A DNA stretch of 64,000 bases from Desulfobacter sp. (GTDB taxonomy: Bacteria; Desulfobacterota; Desulfobacteria; Desulfobacterales; Desulfobacteraceae): the NCBI GenBank assembly GCA_028768525.1, contig CP054837.1:5700001-5764000 (forward strand), written 5' to 3'. The position numbers and the translations under genes are program-made. The notes beneath the pieces are model-generated. The model did no database searches. It worked only from the letters and a program-made list of their open reading frames with translations, and was not told the DNA's origin. Shown piece by piece: positions 35,255 through 43,629 of the stretch; position 1 is the first letter of the stretch; each line of letters starts with the position of its first letter.

Positions 35255-35357
35255 TTATTGTGTAGGAGTTGTTTGCTTGGCAATCCTGTGTGAGGCAACT
35301 TAAAGAGAGTTTACGTTGGGTGGCTAAGTGGACTTAATTATCAATTAAGGAGATGCT

Positions 35358-35945
35358 ATGAAAAAAATTTGTTTTGGATTATTGATTCTGATGGCCAGTT
35401 TTTTATTGTACGGAAATGCAAGCGCTGACGTGTTGACATTTGATGATATCGGTACTAGTAACGGTACGATTTACAACGGGTATGGTGGATTTGACTGGGA
35501 CGCATTTGGGTATACAAATAACTCAGCTTCTGGATATGGTAATGGAAAGGTCTCTGGAGATTTTGTAGCATTTAATCAATGGGCTAATGTGGCTTCTGCC
35601 TCAGACAGTCTCTTTACATTTGAAGGTGCGTATTTGACTGCTGCATGGAATACTGGTCTCTCAATAGAAATAAAAGGTTTTCTTAGCGGTGCAGAGCTCT
35701 ACAGTCAAACTGTTGTGGTCGACACTGATGCTCCCACATGGTTTGATTTTAATTTTAGTGGGATAGATGAACTTGTTTTTAATTCTTATGGCGGAACGGA
35801 TTTTTCATCTTCTGACGGTGGGGTCGGAACCCATTTTGTTATGGATAACTTCACATTTAACAGGGCCGCAGTGCCTGAACCAAACACTATACTTCTTTTT
35901 GGTATAGGCCTTCTCGGACTTGCCGGAGTGAGCAGAAAAAAATAG
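35358..35945 (+). CDS. PEP-CTERM sorting-domain protein
   Basis: 195 residues. Signal peptide MKKICFGLLILMASFLLYGNASA. The C-terminus has the motif VPEPNTILLFGIGLLGLAGVSRKK (PEP, membrane helix, basic tail) that is cut by exosortase. The middle is rich in Gly, Asn, Ser and aromatic residues without Cys, typical of extracellular matrix-type exported proteins. GC content is lower than in surrounding core genes. AAGGAG precedes the ATG. An exosortase gene must lie elsewhere. Confidence 0.92.
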   Translation: MKKICFGLLILMASFLLYGNASADVLTFDDIGTSNGTIYNGYGGFDWDAFGYTNNSASGYGNGKVSGDFVAFNQWANVASASDSLFTFEGAYLTAAWNTGLSIEIKGFLSGAELYSQTVVVDTDAPTWFDFNFSGIDELVFNSYGGTDFSSSDGGVGTHFVMDNFTFNRAAVPEPNTILLFGIGLLGLAGVSRKK

Positions 35946-35978
35946 CAAGTTCATTCAAGAAATAAGATAATATAAAAA

Positions 35979-36013
35979 AGCAGGGTCATTCATCTGACTC
36001 TGCTTTTTTTTTT
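35979..36013 (+). terminator. Terminator after the PEP-CTERM gene
   Basis: AGCAGGGTCA / TGACTCTGCT (one G-U pair) with a 6-base loop, then nine or more T. Confidence 0.9.
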
Positions 36014-36161
36014 GAATAGACACTCCATGATAGTTTAATAGAAGGGGGAGGCTAAAAGCACAAAGCAAATAACGTATTAACACCCTGCATAGCACGTATG
36101 TATTTTTATATCTATGCGTTTAACTGGGATTTCAGGGTGTTTATTTTCCTGGAATTCTTTG

Positions 36162-36190
36162 TTGACACCTGGGTGTTAAAGTGGTAAAAC
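36162..36190 (+). promoter_or_regulatory. Promoter of tRNA-Pro copy 2
   Basis: TTGACA, 17 bases, TAAAAC; the layout is identical to copy 1, while the spacer sequence has diverged. Confidence 0.8.
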
Positions 36191-36205
36191 CCGCCTGCAT
36201 TTGTT

Positions 36206-36282
36206 CGGGGCGTAGCGCAGTCTGGTAGCGCACTTGTCTGGGGGACAAGTGGTCGCAGGTTCAAATCCTGCCGTCCCGACCA
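36206..36282 (+). tRNA. tRNA-Pro (GGG), copy 2
   Basis: 77 bases with CCA. Same as copy 1 except GCAGG / CCTGC in the T stem in place of GCAAG / CTTGC. The anticodon loop CTGGGGG gives GGG. Confidence 0.95.
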
Positions 36283-36296
36283 TCATTAAGAATAAA

Positions 36297-36328
36297 GGCT
36301 TTCGGCACTCTGCCGAAAGCCTTTTTTG
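36297..36328 (+). terminator. Terminator after tRNA-Pro copy 2
   Basis: GGCTTTCGGC / GCCGAAAGCC with a 5-base loop and six T. It is unrelated to the terminator of copy 1. Confidence 0.92.
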
Positions 36329-36408
36329 CTTTCCGGCCTCCATCCAACACGTTTTAAATGGGAATCAAAGGGCAGCTCGCTTTATGTTTTCTGCACCCAG
36401 CCCTAAGG

Positions 36409-36437
36409 TTGACAAGGGGCGTTCCTCCCTGTAAGTA
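36409..36437 (+). promoter_or_regulatory. Promoter of the MFS transporter gene
   Basis: TTGACA at 36409-36414, 17 bases, TAAGTA at 36432-36437. Confidence 0.6.
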
Positions 36438-36444
36438 TGGTTGT

Positions 36445-36458
36445 ACTGACCAGTCAGT
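36445..36458. promoter_or_regulatory. Perfect palindrome at the MFS transcription start
   Basis: ACTGAC-CA-GTCAGT lies where transcription should begin. A repressor of TetR type would fit; none is encoded in the neighbourhood. Confidence 0.45.
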
Positions 36459-36486
36459 TTTATTTCATCCGAAATTGGAGGAAACT

Positions 36487-37716
36487 ATGCAGGAAACAAA
36501 ATGCCATGTATATGGGTATCGGTGGGTTATTCTCCTGGTTTTTTCTTTGATCACAGCCATAATTCAGATTCAGTGGTTGGCCTTTGCCTCGGTGGCCAGG
36601 GAAGCCCGGATATTCTACAATGCCTCTGCCCTTGAAATTGATATTCTTTCTTTGATTTTTATGGTGGTTTTTCTTGTGGTCTGCATTCCTGCATCCTGGG
36701 CCATTGACCGTTTTGGCGTAAAGGCCGGTTTAAGCATCGGCGCGGTTCTCACCGGTGTGTTCGGCCTGATGAAGGGCCTTTTTCCTGAAAATTACGCCAT
36801 GGTGGTCACTGCCCAGACCGGACTGGCTGTGGCCCAGCCTTTTATTCTCAACGCCGCCACCAAGGTGGCCGTAAACTGGTTTCCCATTGATGAGCGGGCC
36901 ATTGCCGTTGGGGTGGCCACCCTGGCCCAATTTGCAGGCATTATCATTGTCATGGTCCTCACCCCTTTCATGATCGTCACCAGCACCCCGGAACAATACG
37001 ATATTGGCGGCATGCTTATGACCTACGGGCTGGTTTCGGTTGCCGGGGCGGCTATCTTCCTGGTTTTTTTCAGGGAAAAACCGCTGACCCCGCCCGAGCA
37101 AATCGAATCCCACAAAGAGTTCAGTGTGGGCCAAAGTATCCGCCATATTATAAAACAACCGGACATGCCCTATATATTTTCCTTGTTTTTTATCGGCCTT
37201 GGGGTATTCAATGCCGTGTCCACCTGCATTGACCAGATCTGCCAGGCCAAGGGGCTGACCATGGAGCAAACCGGCATCATCGGTGGCATCATGCTTGTTG
37301 CCGGCATCATCGGCGCGGTGATTCTGCCCCTGCTTTCAGATAAATTTAAAAGGCGCAAACTATTCATCTGCCTGGCCATGGCCGGCACTGTACCCGGCAT
37401 AGCCGGCCTTGTTTTTTTTACGGATTATGGCTGGCTGCTGGCCGCCGCTTCCACCATGGGGTTTTTCCTTTTAGGGGCCGGGGCCCCGGTGGGATTTCAA
37501 TACTGTGCGGAGATTACCCGCCCGGCCCCTGAACCCATCTCCCAGGGACTACTTCTTTTTACAGGCCAGGTTTCCGGCATCCTGTTCATCCTGTTCATGA
37601 ATTTTACAGGGGTATGGCCGGCCATGCTTTCCTTTCTTGGCCTGACCCTTGTCAACATGGTTCTGGCGCTGTTCATCAAAGAAAGCCCGGTGATACTTAA
37701 GGTCCGCCAATCCTGA
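36487..37716 (+). CDS. Major facilitator superfamily transporter
   Basis: 409 residues from an ATG with GGAGG 5 bases upstream; 12 hydrophobic segments. The loop 2-3 motif AIDRFGVKAGL and the matching LLSDKFKRRKL after helix 8 are the MFS signatures. It looks like the FLVCR-type branch (haem or organic cation carriers) only by overall pattern, so no substrate is assigned. An individually regulated gene with its own promoter and palindrome. Confidence 0.88.
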   Translation: MQETKCHVYGYRWVILLVFSLITAIIQIQWLAFASVAREARIFYNASALEIDILSLIFMVVFLVVCIPASWAIDRFGVKAGLSIGAVLTGVFGLMKGLFPENYAMVVTAQTGLAVAQPFILNAATKVAVNWFPIDERAIAVGVATLAQFAGIIIVMVLTPFMIVTSTPEQYDIGGMLMTYGLVSVAGAAIFLVFFREKPLTPPEQIESHKEFSVGQSIRHIIKQPDMPYIFSLFFIGLGVFNAVSTCIDQICQAKGLTMEQTGIIGGIMLVAGIIGAVILPLLSDKFKRRKLFICLAMAGTVPGIAGLVFFTDYGWLLAAASTMGFFLLGAGAPVGFQYCAEITRPAPEPISQGLLLFTGQVSGILFILFMNFTGVWPAMLSFLGLTLVNMVLALFIKESPVILKVRQS

Positions 37717-37747
37717 AAAGAGAATGCATTAAGCCGTCAGATCCATA

Positions 37748-37769
37748 TCAGATCCTGGTGTCCCGGCCA
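37748..37769 (+). pseudogene. Decayed 3' fragment of a tRNA-Pro gene
   Basis: Aligns with the T loop, T stem and acceptor end of the two tRNA-Pro genes with a few changes and retains CCA. The following 'cccgaaaa-acaa' and terminator match the sequence after copy 1 almost base for base. Confidence 0.75.
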
Positions 37770-37783
37770 CCCGAAAACACAAC

Positions 37784-37816
37784 GGCCCTTGGCTGAATCA
37801 GCCCAGGGCCTTTTTT
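37784..37816 (+). terminator. Terminator copied from tRNA-Pro locus, reused after MFS gene
   Basis: GGCCCTTGGCTGA / TCAGCCCAGGGCC with one mismatch and six T; a near copy of 31904-31937. It now lies behind the MFS gene. Confidence 0.85.
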
Positions 37817-37893
37817 GCTTTGGGCATCGGTCTGTATGGTGTATGATTTACCTGGTTTGAGGGGGAGGCAAAAAAAGAAAGGGGCACCATATC

Positions 37894-38331
37894 GTGGAAT
37901 TGATACTTTTGGTTGTGGCATTGGTCGCGGGGATGATGGCGCCTTTGCAGGCCGGATTGAATGGAAAAATGGGAAGGGCTCTTGGGGACCCGTATTACGC
38001 GGCACTGATTTCTTTTGCCGTGGGAACCATGGGGCTTCTCTGCTATGCCCTTGCCGGCCGGGTTGAGTTTCAAAGCATCCGCAATGCCTTTTCCCTTCAC
38101 TGGGCAGTATGGCTGGCCGGTCTTTTGGGGGCGTTTTATGTCAGCGCCACCATTGTCCTGATGCCTAAGCTCGGCTCAACCCTGACCTTCAGCCTGGTCG
38201 TGGCCGGTCAGCTTTTGATGGCCGTTATCCTGGACCATTACGGATTGCTGGGGGTTCCGGTGCAATTGTTTAACTGGCAGCGGCTGCTTGGTGTTGCCCT
38301 GGTGGTCACCGGTGTCGCTTTGATCCGGTGA
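37894..38331 (+). CDS. YdcZ-type DMT permease (DUF606)
   Basis: 145 residues, five hydrophobic segments, GTG start with AAAGGGGC 8 bases upstream. MAPLQAGLNGKMGRALGDPYYAALISFAVG is the DUF606/YdcZ signature. Such small permeases work as dimers; the substrate is unknown. Confidence 0.87.
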   Translation: MELILLVVALVAGMMAPLQAGLNGKMGRALGDPYYAALISFAVGTMGLLCYALAGRVEFQSIRNAFSLHWAVWLAGLLGAFYVSATIVLMPKLGSTLTFSLVVAGQLLMAVILDHYGLLGVPVQLFNWQRLLGVALVVTGVALIR

Positions 38332-38361
38332 GGGGAACCATATAACGCGCCTGCTGAAACT

Positions 38362-38400
38362 AAAAAAGGCTTTCACCGAAACCGGTGAAAGCCTTTTGTT
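38362..38400. terminator. Bidirectional terminator
   Basis: 11-bp stem GGCTTTCACCG / CGGTGAAAGCC with an AAAC loop, A6 before it and TTTTGTTTTTT after it. It serves the YdcZ-like gene on plus and tRNA-Asn on minus. Confidence 0.92.
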
Positions 38401-38407
38401 TTTTGTT

Positions 38408-38483
38408 TGGCTCCCCAGCACGGACTTGAACCGCGGACTTAGTGGTTAACAGCCACTCGCTCTGCCAACTGAGCTACTGGGGA
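38408..38483 (-). tRNA. tRNA-Asn (GTT)
   Basis: 76 bases with encoded CCA. Acceptor TCCCCAG / CTGGGGA, anticodon loop CTGTTAA (GTT), T loop TTCAAGT. The 248 bases between it and the next gene hold its promoter and nothing else that I can see. Confidence 0.95.
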
Positions 38484-38731
38484 ACATGGCCTTCAATCAA
38501 GGCCCGATGCTTATACTTAAAATTCAGGACCCAGTCAAGAAAAAAAAACAAAAAAAGCAGCTGGCCAGGGCTGAAATGTTTTGATACTCCGCCGGGACAG
38601 GCCCCTTGAATTTCCTTATCCATGAGTTATTGTCCTTGGTTTATATCCGTCCAACCATGATGAATGGCAAGGGATGATTCCGCCAGTGGGATATTCCGGT
38701 TGGATGAAAAATTTGGATTTCAGAGGTGTTA

Positions 38732-39838
38732 ATGGAAGGGCAATCCCATACAGGATCTAACTCCAAGATAAATTTTATAAAGTCAGTTTTCCGTCCAAGG
38801 GCCGCAGTCCAGCTTCTTTTTTTCCTCATCACGCTGTATGTGGGGATTCAGTTTTATTGGTTTGTGGCAGAACTTGAAGCCGGTGCCAGTTCTTCCGTAG
38901 TCAGGCCGCCCGGTGTCGAGGCCTTTCTGCCCATCAGCGCCCTGGTCAGCCTGAAATATTTTTTGTGCACCGGGGTATTTAACCGGGTTCACCCCTCGGC
39001 ACTGGTCATTTTTTTCATCGCCTGCACCACGGCCCTGATTTTTAAAAAAGGATTCTGCGCCTGGGTCTGCCCGGTGGGATTTCTGTCGGAAATGCTCTCC
39101 AGGCTGAATGGGGTCCTGATTAAAAAGACGCTGGCATTTCCCCGGTGGGCGGACCTGATTCTGCGACCGGCCAAATACCTGCTAGCCGGCTTTTTTATCT
39201 GGGGCATCTTTGTCAACATGCCGGTAAAAGCCCTTGAACAATTTATTTACAGCCCCTACAACCGGTTTGCAGATCTAAAGATGCTGGCGTTTTTCACCCA
39301 TATTTCCTGCCCCTCCCTGGCGGTGATACTGGTTTTATCTGTGTTGTCGGTTTTCATTCCCCATTTTTGGTGCAGGTATTTATGCCCCTACGGCGCCCTG
39401 TTGGGCCTGCTGGGGCTGTTGAGCCTCGGGCGGATCCGGCGGGATCCAGATGCATGCATCAACTGCGGAAAATGTGAAGTCGTCTGCCCCGGCCGTATCC
39501 GTATCACTGCCAAGCCCCGGGTCAATACCATGGAATGCTCCGCCTGCCTGAAGTGTGTTGACGCCTGTCCCAAAAATGAGGTCATTGGTTTTTCCCTCGC
39601 CCCCAGGCTGCCGGTTTCACCTAAAGGGGTGGCGCTGGCCATGGCTGCATTATTCATTGTGGGCGTCAGTGCCGCCCGGTATACCGGGTATTGGCAGAAC
39701 GATACCCCGGTTGCCGACTACCGCAGGTATTTGCTTGAAAGGCAGTTTCCCCGGGTGCCTTTCAAGGGCATGGATGCCGAAAAGATGAAACGGATGATGG
39801 AAATGATGCAGAAAATGCAAGAACAGGGGCGATCCTGA
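38732..39838 (+). CDS. NapH/NosR-type polyferredoxin membrane protein
   Basis: About 368 residues. Four to five membrane helices. Two cytoplasmic CxxxCP motifs (CAWVCPVGF, CRYLCPYGA), as in NapH/NosR/CcoG, then two [4Fe-4S] sites (CINCGKCEVVCP, CSACLKCVDACP). One further helix and a Met/Lys-rich tail follow. It probably passes electrons from the quinol pool or a soluble carrier across the membrane. The partner is not visible. AGAGG lies 5 bases before the ATG; a GTG two codons upstream is an alternative. Confidence 0.85.
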   Translation: MEGQSHTGSNSKINFIKSVFRPRAAVQLLFFLITLYVGIQFYWFVAELEAGASSSVVRPPGVEAFLPISALVSLKYFLCTGVFNRVHPSALVIFFIACTTALIFKKGFCAWVCPVGFLSEMLSRLNGVLIKKTLAFPRWADLILRPAKYLLAGFFIWGIFVNMPVKALEQFIYSPYNRFADLKMLAFFTHISCPSLAVILVLSVLSVFIPHFWCRYLCPYGALLGLLGLLSLGRIRRDPDACINCGKCEVVCPGRIRITAKPRVNTMECSACLKCVDACPKNEVIGFSLAPRLPVSPKGVALAMAALFIVGVSAARYTGYWQNDTPVADYRRYLLERQFPRVPFKGMDAEKMKRMMEMMQKMQEQGRS

Positions 39839-40305
39839 CCCCTCCATGACGAACCTGCTGCCGAGTTTCTGCCCGGCTTCCATGGCTTTCAATACTCTCT
39901 TTGGCATCGCTGTATCGCGATGTCAGGTATTCCAGTGGTGTAGGCCTATAATGCCTGCCCCTTGGAATTGCCGCTTTAGGTGTGTCTTTGCCCTGTAAGC
40001 GATTTCGCCACCCCTTGATCTTTTGGAGAAAAGACCCCGGTGGCGGATTATCTTCTTTTATTTGCCTTCGCTTTAAGAGGGGGGTATTTGCTTTGTTACA
40101 CCTTGGTAAAGCTCATAAAAAGGGTTGATTTTATCCAAGTTAGACGATAACCTCTTTTAGGATCGATACTAAGCTGAACCACGGTCTTCGGGCTGCGTAT
40201 ACTGGGGAGCACTCAAATCAAAACAGTTCTTTTCTCGCGCTCACACCGATTCCCCCATGCCCATATTTGATTTCAACCAAAGTGATCTCTTTATTGCGGG
40301 GAGAA
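39839..40305. other. Non-coding spacer before the T6SS operon
   Basis: 467 bases with no credible gene. It contains a two-step hairpin at 40006-40045 (CGCCACC / GGTGGCG outside, TCTTTT / AAAAGA inside), which may end transcription of the NapH-like gene. Weak promoter-like pairs occur, such as TTGATT-17-TAACCT near 40126, none convincing. It should hold the T6SS promoter. Confidence 0.5.
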
Positions 40306-42327
40306 ATGGATACAACGATTTCATTGCTTCCGTTCATCGAGTCAGAAAAGAATGGTTTTCTGGTTGACCTTCCTGTATCTGATCAAGGAGATGATGCGCA
40401 TCCTTTCCACATTCAGGAAAAGGGACAGGATTTTTCATTTCTGGTCAAGGCCGGGCTCAAAGTAAACGGCTGCGCCCCGTTCAGGCCGCTGCTGATGCTT
40501 GTTCAAAAAGATCACTACCATGTCACCGGGGATCCCCTTCATCCAATGACAAACGGCGAACTGGACCTGGCCTGGCAGGAGACCTTCGACCTGTATTCAT
40601 CTGCAGACCATGCCTTCTTTATTCCGGATCCCCTGCGCCCGGATCTTCCGCCCATGTTCAAGCCTCTTTTTTTCTGTAAAAAAGCACATTGTTTTTTCCA
40701 GCCGCCATGCCCTGAATGCGGCGCTCCTTTGGCTCTTTGCACAGACGACAATACATTGAAAAATGCCGGTCTTTTACCTTACTTTACATCGCTGAACCGC
40801 TATCTTTATTGTGTCCACTGCCATGATGCGGGGAAACCGCCTGTCTTCTACCAATACGCCCGTTCCGCCGGCGACCCGCCATTTGTCAGGGACCGGTTTG
40901 GCCTGATCAAGGATTTCGCAAAGCTCAGGTCTGCGAAGGACTTTCCCTGCCTTGATTGCCCTGACCACCCGGAATGCTATCTCACCGGCGAAAAAGCAGG
41001 ATCGCGGATCGGCTTTTTATCATTTTATCCTTTTTATATGCTTTTTTTTGAAGCGGCAGCCATCCGGGCCGATGATTTCCTTGCCCTGCTGGCAGGCGGG
41101 GGGGATGATGCTCCCCATGGCGGGGACGGCAGGGGAGGCGCCATTCAGGCCTTCTGGAACCGCAAAGAGGACGGCTATTTTTTCAAAGGGGAACCGCGCT
41201 TTTTCCTTGAAGTCCTCTTCCTGAAACTCAGGTTCATGGAAAAGGTGGTCCACCTGCTTGCCAGGCCGCCCATGGGGGAGGTTAAATCACGGATAGAATT
41301 GTCCATCCAAAGCATCTGGATTACCCTTCGGCCAGGAGGGTCGCTTCCATTTTTCTGGGATTTTGATTTAAAGATCATTGATTTTATTTCCAATTCATCA
41401 CAGACGCCCCGGGCGGTGTCCCTGGGGGGGAGCCGCAACCTTAACTTTATTACCCGGCTCTGGTTCTACGTTTTTTTGTCCAACAACATCCAAACCACCA
41501 AGATGGTTTTCCAGGCCCTCGACAGACTGCGGGATCTCCAATGGCCCCAGGAGATTTTCAAGGATTATAACAGGCTGATAGAAATTGTCCCGGAGTTCGA
41601 CGCCCGGCATATTTTTGATACGCCTGACCGGTTCCAGGTGCCTGATGCATACCACGGTGCCTGGCTTAAAACGCTTTTAACCGGCGCAGGGCTTTTCGGC
41701 AGACCCGAGGGGATCGGTTTGGGCGATGTACTGCAGCGGTTATCGGAGGATATCGCCCATATTAAAAAAGAGGTTCAGGCTGAACTTTTTGCACAAAAAG
41801 ATGCCTCAACACCGGCTGAAGGGGATATCCCCAGGGAAGAAATCCCCCAACCCCGGGCCAAAGAGACGACCATGCCTGAGGCTGTCACGGAGGACCGCAG
41901 GGCAATCGCCAATATCCTGAAGCAGGTAAAATTGGATTGGCAGGCAGAAACCCGGCCCCGGGACGCAGCACCGGATTTATCTGCGGACATGGAAGAGGAG
42001 GATTCCCTGGAGACCATTATTCTTTCTTCCGCAGACGCCACAACCATACCCGGTGAGGACCGGCTGCCCCTAACGGACCCTGAACAGGGACAGGCCACAG
42101 CTCCCCCCGAAAGGGAGAGTTCCCGATCAAGCGATTTTGACGACATGGAAAAAACCATGGTCATTGATGGGGCGCCGCAGAAGGAGCCGGCAGGGGGGGA
42201 AGATGGGTTTGACGAGATGGAGAAAACAATGGTTCTCACACCGGATTCCCCGCCTTCAGAAGAACCGGAGTTTTTCCAGGAGGAAGATGATTTGGAAAAA
42301 ACCATGATCATTCCGCCCAAAGAATAA
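40306..42327 (+). CDS. T6SS-linked Zn-motif protein with EKTM repeats
   Basis: 673 residues. No family recognised with certainty. Cysteine pairs CPECG, CVHCHDAG and CLDCPDHPECY (about 135-225) suggest zinc binding. The middle is hydrophobic/aromatic without clear membrane helices. The acidic C-terminal 130 residues contain three near-identical blocks: DDMEKTMVI (near 611), DEMEKTMVL (635) and DDLEKTMII (660), plus a weaker DSLETIIL. Acidic-x-T motifs of this type are phosphothreonine sites bound by FHA domains. It is the first gene of the T6SS operon, so it may be a phospho-controlled scaffold. GGGGAG is unusually close (2 bases) to this ATG; a TTG at 40267 is possible. Confidence 0.65.
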   Translation: MDTTISLLPFIESEKNGFLVDLPVSDQGDDAHPFHIQEKGQDFSFLVKAGLKVNGCAPFRPLLMLVQKDHYHVTGDPLHPMTNGELDLAWQETFDLYSSADHAFFIPDPLRPDLPPMFKPLFFCKKAHCFFQPPCPECGAPLALCTDDNTLKNAGLLPYFTSLNRYLYCVHCHDAGKPPVFYQYARSAGDPPFVRDRFGLIKDFAKLRSAKDFPCLDCPDHPECYLTGEKAGSRIGFLSFYPFYMLFFEAAAIRADDFLALLAGGGDDAPHGGDGRGGAIQAFWNRKEDGYFFKGEPRFFLEVLFLKLRFMEKVVHLLARPPMGEVKSRIELSIQSIWITLRPGGSLPFFWDFDLKIIDFISNSSQTPRAVSLGGSRNLNFITRLWFYVFLSNNIQTTKMVFQALDRLRDLQWPQEIFKDYNRLIEIVPEFDARHIFDTPDRFQVPDAYHGAWLKTLLTGAGLFGRPEGIGLGDVLQRLSEDIAHIKKEVQAELFAQKDASTPAEGDIPREEIPQPRAKETTMPEAVTEDRRAIANILKQVKLDWQAETRPRDAAPDLSADMEEEDSLETIILSSADATTIPGEDRLPLTDPEQGQATAPPERESSRSSDFDDMEKTMVIDGAPQKEPAGGEDGFDEMEKTMVLTPDSPPSEEPEFFQEEDDLEKTMIIPPKE

Positions 42328-42346
42328 CATCAAAAAGGTTGAACCT

Positions 42347-43084
42347 ATGGAGCAGACAATAGAATACGCCGGTCTGGAATCTGAAATTACAAAAACCTAC
42401 CAGGCCCATGGAGAGGGCAGCCGGATGCATATTGAGGCGCTGCTTGGGGATAGGCTGGCAGCCCTTGCCCCGGAAGACCGCCTGGAAACCCTGGACCGTC
42501 TGATCCAGGGATTTGAAAGCCCGGCCCGGAACCAGGCCGTGGACACGGCAGCGGCCATTCCCATTGATGACCATGTGCTGGCCAGGGTGATCAAGCTGCT
42601 TTTGGGAAAGGATATTGCAGAGGCCGGATTCGATTCCCAGGCGCTTTTAGAGAGTCTGGCACAGTCGATTAACACAGTTTTTGAGTCCTTGAACCAATTG
42701 ATAGGCGTCATCAACACCACCCTTGTGGGAAAGCAGGATGCCGACCAGACCATCCGCCAGGTCATCGGTTACCACCTTGAAGGCAGCGAGCGGGCCCGGC
42801 CCCTTGAAACTTACATAGGGCAGATCGGAAAAGCATTCTTTGAATCCCAGGAAGCCAGCAAAAAAGCCGCCCATGCCAAGGTCAAGCAGATCCTGGAAGA
42901 GCTGGCCCCTGCAAAAATCGAAAAGGAAACAGATGTCTCCAAGCTGAGCCCCATGCGTAAATCCCGGTACTATGAGGTCTATGAGACCAAGTATGAGAAA
43001 TTTGAAAACTGGTTTGAATCAGGCCGCTTTATGGAATCTTTTTTAAGGGAGTTTGAAAAAAACTGCCGCAAAATATCAATTTAA
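42347..43084 (+). CDS. T6SS-associated protein, TagH C-terminal-like
   Basis: 245 residues, soluble, helical. The centre (LLESLAQSINTVFESLNQLIGVINTTL) and the end (SRYYEVYETKYEKFENWFESGRFMESFLREFEKNC) resemble by pattern the C-terminal domain of T6SS FHA proteins (TagH/ImpI), but the FHA domain is absent. It lies between the EKTM protein and tssJ. A role in assembling the baseplate or in phospho-signalling is inferred from position only. Confidence 0.55.
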   Translation: MEQTIEYAGLESEITKTYQAHGEGSRMHIEALLGDRLAALAPEDRLETLDRLIQGFESPARNQAVDTAAAIPIDDHVLARVIKLLLGKDIAEAGFDSQALLESLAQSINTVFESLNQLIGVINTTLVGKQDADQTIRQVIGYHLEGSERARPLETYIGQIGKAFFESQEASKKAAHAKVKQILEELAPAKIEKETDVSKLSPMRKSRYYEVYETKYEKFENWFESGRFMESFLREFEKNCRKISI

Positions 43085-43096
43085 GAGGAGGTAAAA

Positions 43097-43627
43097 TTGA
43101 AAAAACTCACCTTGCTTTCACTGGCTTTTGCCCTGGCGCTGTTTTCCTGTGCGAAAAAAGAACTTCCCCCGCCCCAGTGGGCCTATGAAAAAGATGCCAT
43201 AAAAGTACAGGTAAAGGCGGACCCCATGCTGAATCTGGACAGCGGCAAGGCCCACACCCTGTATGTATGCGTCTATCAACTGAAGGACCCCAACGGGTTC
43301 AACCAGTTGTCAGGGGACCAGAGCGGGTTGTACAAGCTGCTGGAATGCCGTCTCTTTGACGGGAGCGTGGCATCGTCGAAACGGGTTATCGTCAACCCCG
43401 GTGATGACACCGCCCTGCTGATGGACCGGGCTGAAAATGCAAAATACCTGGCGGTGGTGGCAGGGTATTACGGCATTGTAAAAGAGCGCATTACGCGGCT
43501 TGTTGAGATTCCGGTGGTGATCGAGGAAAAAGGCTTTATTGCCAAAGAGAGGAAACAAAAGCCCGGCCCCCTTAACATCACCCTTTTTCTGGGGCCTGAA
43601 CAGATTGAAAAAATCGAGGGGCAATAG
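43097..43627 (+). CDS. tssJ: T6SS outer-membrane lipoprotein TssJ
   Basis: 176 residues with a TTG start 5 bases after AGAGGAGGT. Lipobox ALALFSC (Cys 18). The body has the transthyretin-like pattern (LYVCVYQLKDPNGFNQL, YLAVVAGYYGI) of TssJ/SciN. It anchors the TssJLM trans-envelope complex at the outer membrane. It precedes tssK by 2 bases. Confidence 0.9.
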   Translation: MKKLTLLSLAFALALFSCAKKELPPPQWAYEKDAIKVQVKADPMLNLDSGKAHTLYVCVYQLKDPNGFNQLSGDQSGLYKLLECRLFDGSVASSKRVIVNPGDDTALLMDRAENAKYLAVVAGYYGIVKERITRLVEIPVVIEEKGFIAKERKQKPGPLNITLFLGPEQIEKIEGQ

Positions 43628-43629
43628 GC

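Noticed and set aside
36234..36434. 66-codon frame starting in tRNA-Pro copy 2
   Set aside because: It covers the tRNA and its terminator and has no protein features.
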